A stretch of 64,000 nucleotides of DNA. It comes from Sympetrum striolatum (lineage: Eukaryota; Arthropoda; Insecta; Odonata; Libellulidae). The DNA lies in assembly GCA_947579665.1 (NCBI GenBank), contig OX388350.1, positions 90,167,152 through 90,231,151 on the forward strand. The letters are read 5' to 3'. A program made the position numbers and the translations under genes. Under the pieces are notes generated by a model. That model searched no databases, was not told the origin of the DNA, and saw nothing but the letters and a program-made list of their open reading frames with translations. Shown here in pieces: positions 58,962-64,000 of the stretch; the stretch's first letter is position 1, and each line of letters begins with the position of its first letter.

Positions 58962-61900
58962 TTATGGTTTTTATGCGAATAAAAAATATATACCGTTGTA
59001 TCAGTATTGTATTACAGTTATTGCATTTCGAATTACAGTGCGAATAAAATAACACAGTTATCACGAACTCAATAGAGCCAACAGTAAATTATTTACAATG
59101 CCTCCTAATCTAAAAATGCTTTCATATTTAACCTTCAGCGTGCGACCCGAGGTAGCGCCAATCCATAAACAACTCCCTTATGTCCATCGATATTGATTTC
59201 ATTTCTGTTTTTAGACTATTGATCGAGAGGGTTCGAATGAATTGGACCTTCGTGATCAGTGGATATTCGATCATTTGCATTTGCAGAACCTTGTCCTTGT
59301 TTTTATGCGCAAACCTGTTTTTATCGCGAAAGAGTTGAAAGGAGGGGCCGAAAGATAAAAATGGATCATACATTTACATAAGCCAAAATTACAACTCGAA
59401 ATCCTTAATTTAACCCATTCTAAATTTAAATAAGCTCTAATTAGCACAAAATATGGTAATAATTTGGTAAGGTAGTTGTACAAATAGATTTCGTCTACAA
59501 ATTTGCAGTAGAGATTTGTGTTTGTGAGCAGTGTTGCGTCACATCGCATATGAAGTGATTCGACCTCTTCAAACGTTTATAATATAAAAAAATCGATCGT
59601 AGAATCGTTCTTTGTGGAACTCCGTTACAGGAAACAGAGTCCATGCGACCTGTTTTAAAGTACGCGCTCATCACCATGAACTATATATATCAGGTCATGA
59701 GACATTAAAGAATGGAACCTTGCTAATTTATTTACTTCCTGTTTATAATGTTTGGTTTTAAGGCCTGCAAGTCATTTTTCCCATCAAATGTACATTTCAG
59801 TACGAGATACTCATTATAAATACACTAACCAACTTTCTTACCAACTACTTAATAATTACATTGATTTTTTTACGCAATGACGACATTTAAAACGTGAAGA
59901 TCGATAGAGTGAGGGGACACAGAATTTTAATATTAAAGTAGACACAGAAAACGCCGATTCCAGGTTTTTCAACTCATCCCTACAGATAAACCAATACACA
60001 CAAAAATGCGAAAGGAAAATAATTAAACAACAAAATAAAATATTTTAAACATTTGCATTTCGCTTAATTGCTCTGAATTCAATTCTCATTTTACTGAATT
60101 TGGTTTGAAAACATTTGCATGAGTTCAAGGAAACTTTTTTATATTTCCTTCGGATAACAGCGATTTTAAACTAATTTAGAAACTTTTTCAGCCACCCCAT
60201 CCAAGGGGAGGAAATAGCACATTGAAAACACCCAAGTCGAAGGAATCCTCACATCGTACGACGATTTATGCTGCTTTGAATCAAATGCTCTCAACTTGGT
60301 AAATCTCAGCGAATGACTATACGCCGAACGCGGGAAACAGATAATACGATATTTTTAAGTTTTCGATATTAAACAATGCTAAAATGGCAATGATATTTAG
60401 GGATGAAACTGAAACGAGGAAAACGCGAACTTTTCAATTCTTATTCATTTTCCGACCTAATTCATATAATAACTAATGACAGTTCCTGCACAGAACGATG
60501 TTTCGATAACTCAGTATTCGTCTCTGGTAGTTTAGTATTTTTCACTTCCAATCAAATTGAACCTTTACTTTCATAATGCATTTCTTAATGGAGTCACACA
60601 AAGCCAAAGTTTCGCAAAACTCTAGCATCATAAATATAAGAGTTAAAGGTGGTAAGTTCTTCGAAGTGGAGCCATTTTTTCAGGTGAGAATCGCTGATTA
60701 ATCATATATGGAGTAAAGAAGCTGAACAGAACATCCATGTAATGAGGTAACATAGATTATGGTTGAAACTGATTCCACGGAGTAAACGTTGCTAAATTAA
60801 CCGGTAAAAATATATGCTGCCAAAATACGATTAGTAAATAAATAGTCACATAAACAGTCAAAGAGTTAAGATTTTCCGAGTGGGTGAAAAGGTGCAATTT
60901 ATCTAGGATTACGAATAATTACTTCTTATTGGAATTACCCTCATTCTGATCAGTTGTGAGGAATCCGCAAGTGGCAGAAACGCGATTCTTAAGAGCGATT
61001 CAGATCGAATGAGCTAAATATCTGTTAAAAATTATTTGCATTACATGGTCATAGATTTTTAAATCAATTTTCCTTAGAAAACGGGCGGTAAAAGCCACCT
61101 TCTCATTTATTAAAGAAAATAACGTAAAGCACCTGCGAGCGTTTATTAAGAATTTATGAATAAACATTTTATCTTATGATAAAGCGAGACAGAAAGTATT
61201 CATGGAATTGAAGAGAAGAATTAAACTGTGTTCAATAATGTTTGATTATGACTGATAATAACTGCATAGATGAACCGAAAACTAATTATTGGCAGAACGA
61301 AATGAATCACTGATATCTGGCGACGTGAAGTGTCGTAGAAAACACGTCGTCCGTGAAAATGAACTACGGACACATCACACCTGCGGATTCCTAACTAATC
61401 AATCCAATAAATAATACTTTCCGAGAAAAAATCGTCCACGCCGTTGGGATTTTCTCTGAGAAGAAATGCATCGTGCAGTCGTAATAGTGAGGAAATAAAG
61501 TAAGAAAAATTAAACAGGAAAACAGCGAAAAAGTCTCAGGTCAATGTCTGCTGGAATGTGAAGAAACTGTTACTCTGGGATTTTTCGTAAGCGCGGACAT
61601 CGTCGTGGAATCTGTCTTTTTGGCGATGTGAATCTCTTTCATGTTAAATTCTAGCTGATCATATGGAAAATAAGTAGCGATTTGATACCTCTACTACAAA
61701 AATGGACGTAACATCAAGAAAATTCTACTGAAATTGACTGCATTTTAATTTTAACCGTGAAAAACTTATAGAAGTTTTTTCATCCTATATACTTTGCGAA
61801 AATATGGCTGGCAAAATAGAGAAATATTCTCATTTGGCAATTATAGTCTACCTTTATGTTATTGGCTGGGAGTTAAGTTACCGAAGCGCTAACACACTAT

Positions 61901-62290
61901 CGTTATTGGCTTAAATTATTTGGCACTTGTCTTTTTTAGGAATGACTGTCAGCGACGTAGGGACCGGATTCAGGCAGCAAGTCACTCTTGAGACGTTTCA
62001 TTCTCTCAGAAAAATCAGCGGCTTCTCCGGGTTTAGCTATTGAATATAATCTACAAAGGGGATTATCAAATAAGCTTTTCTATGGAAAAGAATGCTAGTA
62101 TGTATAAGAATCACTTCTTGCGATATTTGTTAGAACTTATTTAACCCATGACACACTTATTTTGACTTCATTTAAAAATAAAATTTAGGGTGAAATTAAC
62201 GAAATTACTGTTTATTATTTTATGTAATCGCATTCTAAGGAAAAGAGAAGCACAGCCCCCCCATAGGTCCGAATTTACGCTTGATTTTGG
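58962..62290. other. Unique AT-rich sequence, nothing recognised
   Basis: About 3.3 kb with few open frames and no recognised gene, RNA or repeat. Confidence 0.4.
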
Positions 62291-62294
62291 AAAA

Positions 62295-62368
62295 TAAATC
62301 AAGAAAAAGGACTTTGCGTGGATTTGAACCCGGCTCATCTGGAGGTTACTCTAGCCATTCAGTAACTT
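62295..62368 (-). repeat. Possible tRNA-like SINE head
   Basis: The minus strand reads TGGCTAGAGTAACC (A-box-like), then GGGTTCAAATCCACG (B-box-like), at tRNA-like spacing. No second copy is seen in the window and the tail is undefined. Confidence 0.4.
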
Positions 62369-62917
62369 TTTCAAAACATTTAAAATATTTATATTTTTTT
62401 ATCAGTCTTTCTAATGACACCAACTGAAATACTATCTTCGTGGGGGGCATTATGGTTTCAAAAATGGAAATACAATTCATGAGCGTACTTCCAACAAAAT
62501 GTGCAGACCCTAAGTTTAGGAGTCCCGGGTTGGACTTTTTTTGCGCTCTTTTCGTGCGACTTCGGGAGATGTGAAAAACTGGGATTTGGAAATATTTGAG
62601 AAAGCTAAAACAAATGAAGAACGAAGGAAGGAATAAATTGAGGAGATCAAGAACAGCAGCTTGTTGTTTGCTTCGAAATGTCTTCCTCAGTTAACAAACT
62701 ATTTCATCCGATAACCATATGAAATCTGCTGCATCTGGTGCAATCGCATGCTTAACAAGTACGATTGAAAGACATTTTCAAGAGACTTTAAAACTTTCGT
62801 TTATTAGCCTAGCGCATAATCCTCGTCAAACGCAAAATTTTAATCCACCTTGTAAAATGAAAAGACGATCGCTTTTCAATTTGCATTAAATGCATTTACA
62901 TGAGCGAGTCGCACTAA

Positions 62918-63007
62918 GGCCCGTTTCACATGGACGCGGACTGTCCGCTCTACGCGCGCGGTCGCCGCTTTTCACATGGACGCGGACGGTTTTCGTCCGC
63001 GTCCATG
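62918..63007 (+). mobile_element. Solo terminus of the palindromic DDE element's family
   Basis: It begins TAA/GGCCCGTTTCACATGGACGC and runs through CGCGCGCGGTCGCCGCTTTT to a perfect 14-bp hairpin (CATGGACGCGGACG with CGTCCGCGTCCATG, 5-nt loop) ending at 63007. This is the outer ~90 bp of the element at 43141-47058, then homology stops. It shows what the complete terminus looks like and that the family has other members nearby. Confidence 0.85.
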
Positions 63008-64000
63008 AAGAAAAATGCCCTTTCATTTAGTTTTATATCCTGGAGGCGAAGGTCTTTTCCGAGACACCCCATAAGTTCTTTCTACTTCTCCAATTCACAG
63101 CTCAGTGTCAATATCCATGGCGAAAAGACGCACTCGCACTGTTCTCTCAAAAGCTAGCTCTGATTCTACTGACAAATCTGCTTGGTCCGCATCAGCCGTT
63201 CATGTGCAAGCACAAACCTGCCTCTGTACGCGCGATCCGCGGGGCGTAGGGGCTGGATAAGATGCGCCGAGGGCAAACAATACGCGTGAGAGAGTGAAAA
63301 CGATGAGGCCACACACATATGTGTATTATGTGAACGAATGGCGAATTTCATACTCCAAATGAATTATCTTTTAATTTTTTAAAAGTTTTTCAAGTTAATT
63401 TTTAAGTCTTTAATATTTTCTCACCATTGTAACATAGTACCCCATTTTGCGCCCTTGGGCAAAACGAGGAAGGTTACACTTTTTTTGAAAAACCCTTAAG
63501 AAAATGCTAGACGTGCAATACCAAATAGATGACTTTTTACAAAGTTAAGATTGTGATAATGTTTTTCATACCATAACATCGTAACTTTTTACTTTCCTTA
63601 CACCCAAACAAAATCAAAATCAGATAATATCGGACGCTATCGAATCTATAGTCTCCGTATCGCTCCACGTTGTACGCTACAATATCAAACCCTTGTTCTG
63701 CTGGCGTAGAACTCCAATCGAATGTTTTGTTACAAACTGTTAAGGAAAATTATAAAAGTTTTCGTTGACCATAGTAGATGGACCATCACTTTCGCTCAGT
63801 TGTTCATAAGCATCGAGCATGTGCTATTTACGACCCTTTTAAAAGTTCTACTTGTTCAGCCTCCATTAACACTCTTTTATCTCTCCATTTGTCTGAGAGC
63901 ATCCCTTAATCGTCCATCAGCAATCATCCGTCGTTTTATAATTCCAATCATTCCCGCACATTTGAGCCGTACGTTTCGTCGAACAAAACGATCAATGTTT
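63008..64000. other. Unique sequence to the window edge, nothing recognised
   Basis: No gene or repeat recognised. A CpG-rich patch at 63180-63300 has no clear promoter motif. Confidence 0.35.

Noticed and set aside
1..64000. CRISPR array, bacterial operons, rRNA genes or viral coding regions
   Set aside because: No regularly spaced short repeats with unique spacers, no ribosome-binding-site-linked gene runs, no rRNA-like blocks and no viral protein motifs were seen on either strand.

Overview
The window looks like nuclear DNA of an invertebrate, most likely an arthropod. It is AT-rich and gene-poor, with no long open reading frames, no operons and no bacterial signals. It carries tRNA-derived SINEs with target-site duplications, 3' fragments of non-LTR retrotransposons, hAT-type DNA transposons and a Tc1/mariner-like (IS630-type) transposase of a kind common in arthropods. 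I cannot name the species. No complete host protein-coding gene is visible, so the window is best read as intergenic or intronic DNA plus one possible promoter region.

Layout. 1-3.6 kb: ordinary CpG content, nothing recognised except a tRNA-like box near 0.65 kb. 3.6-8 kb: strongly CpG-poor, as expected of a methylated transcribed region, with one SINE. 9.3-10.5 kb: GC- and CpG-rich island with a perfect RFX-type X-box and candidate splice donors on both strands; this is the best candidate for a (possibly divergent) promoter. 10.5-21 kb: mostly unique sequence with several SINE-like repeats, a possible Penelope-like 3' end and a 21-bp minisatellite. 21.3-22.8 kb: a repeat carrying two tRNA B-boxes, a (TA)n tract, LINE fragments and another SINE. 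25.7 kb: a SINE with a 15-bp duplication. 27-30 kb: three strong hairpins and a hAT-like terminus. 31-32.4 kb: a SINE abutting a 1.2 kb copy of the same B-box repeat, here with six boxes. 38-40.7 kb: four SINE-like copies, one with a nearly intact tRNA-like head. 43-47 kb: a LINE fragment interrupted by a large palindrome made of two inverted copies of a dead transposase element. 47.1-49.7 and 56.9-59.0 kb: two copies of one non-autonomous hAT family, each with a perfect 8-bp duplication. 53.1-54.1 kb: a decayed LINE 3' end. 62.9 kb: an isolated terminus of the palindromic element's family.

The elements do not form a cooperating gene system. The most interesting structures are the ~1.73 kb inverted arms at 43.3-47.05 kb, which share the same inactivating stop codon and so were duplicated after the transposase had died; the repeat with a variable number of B-boxes; and the CpG-island/CpG-desert pair at 3.6-10.5 kb.
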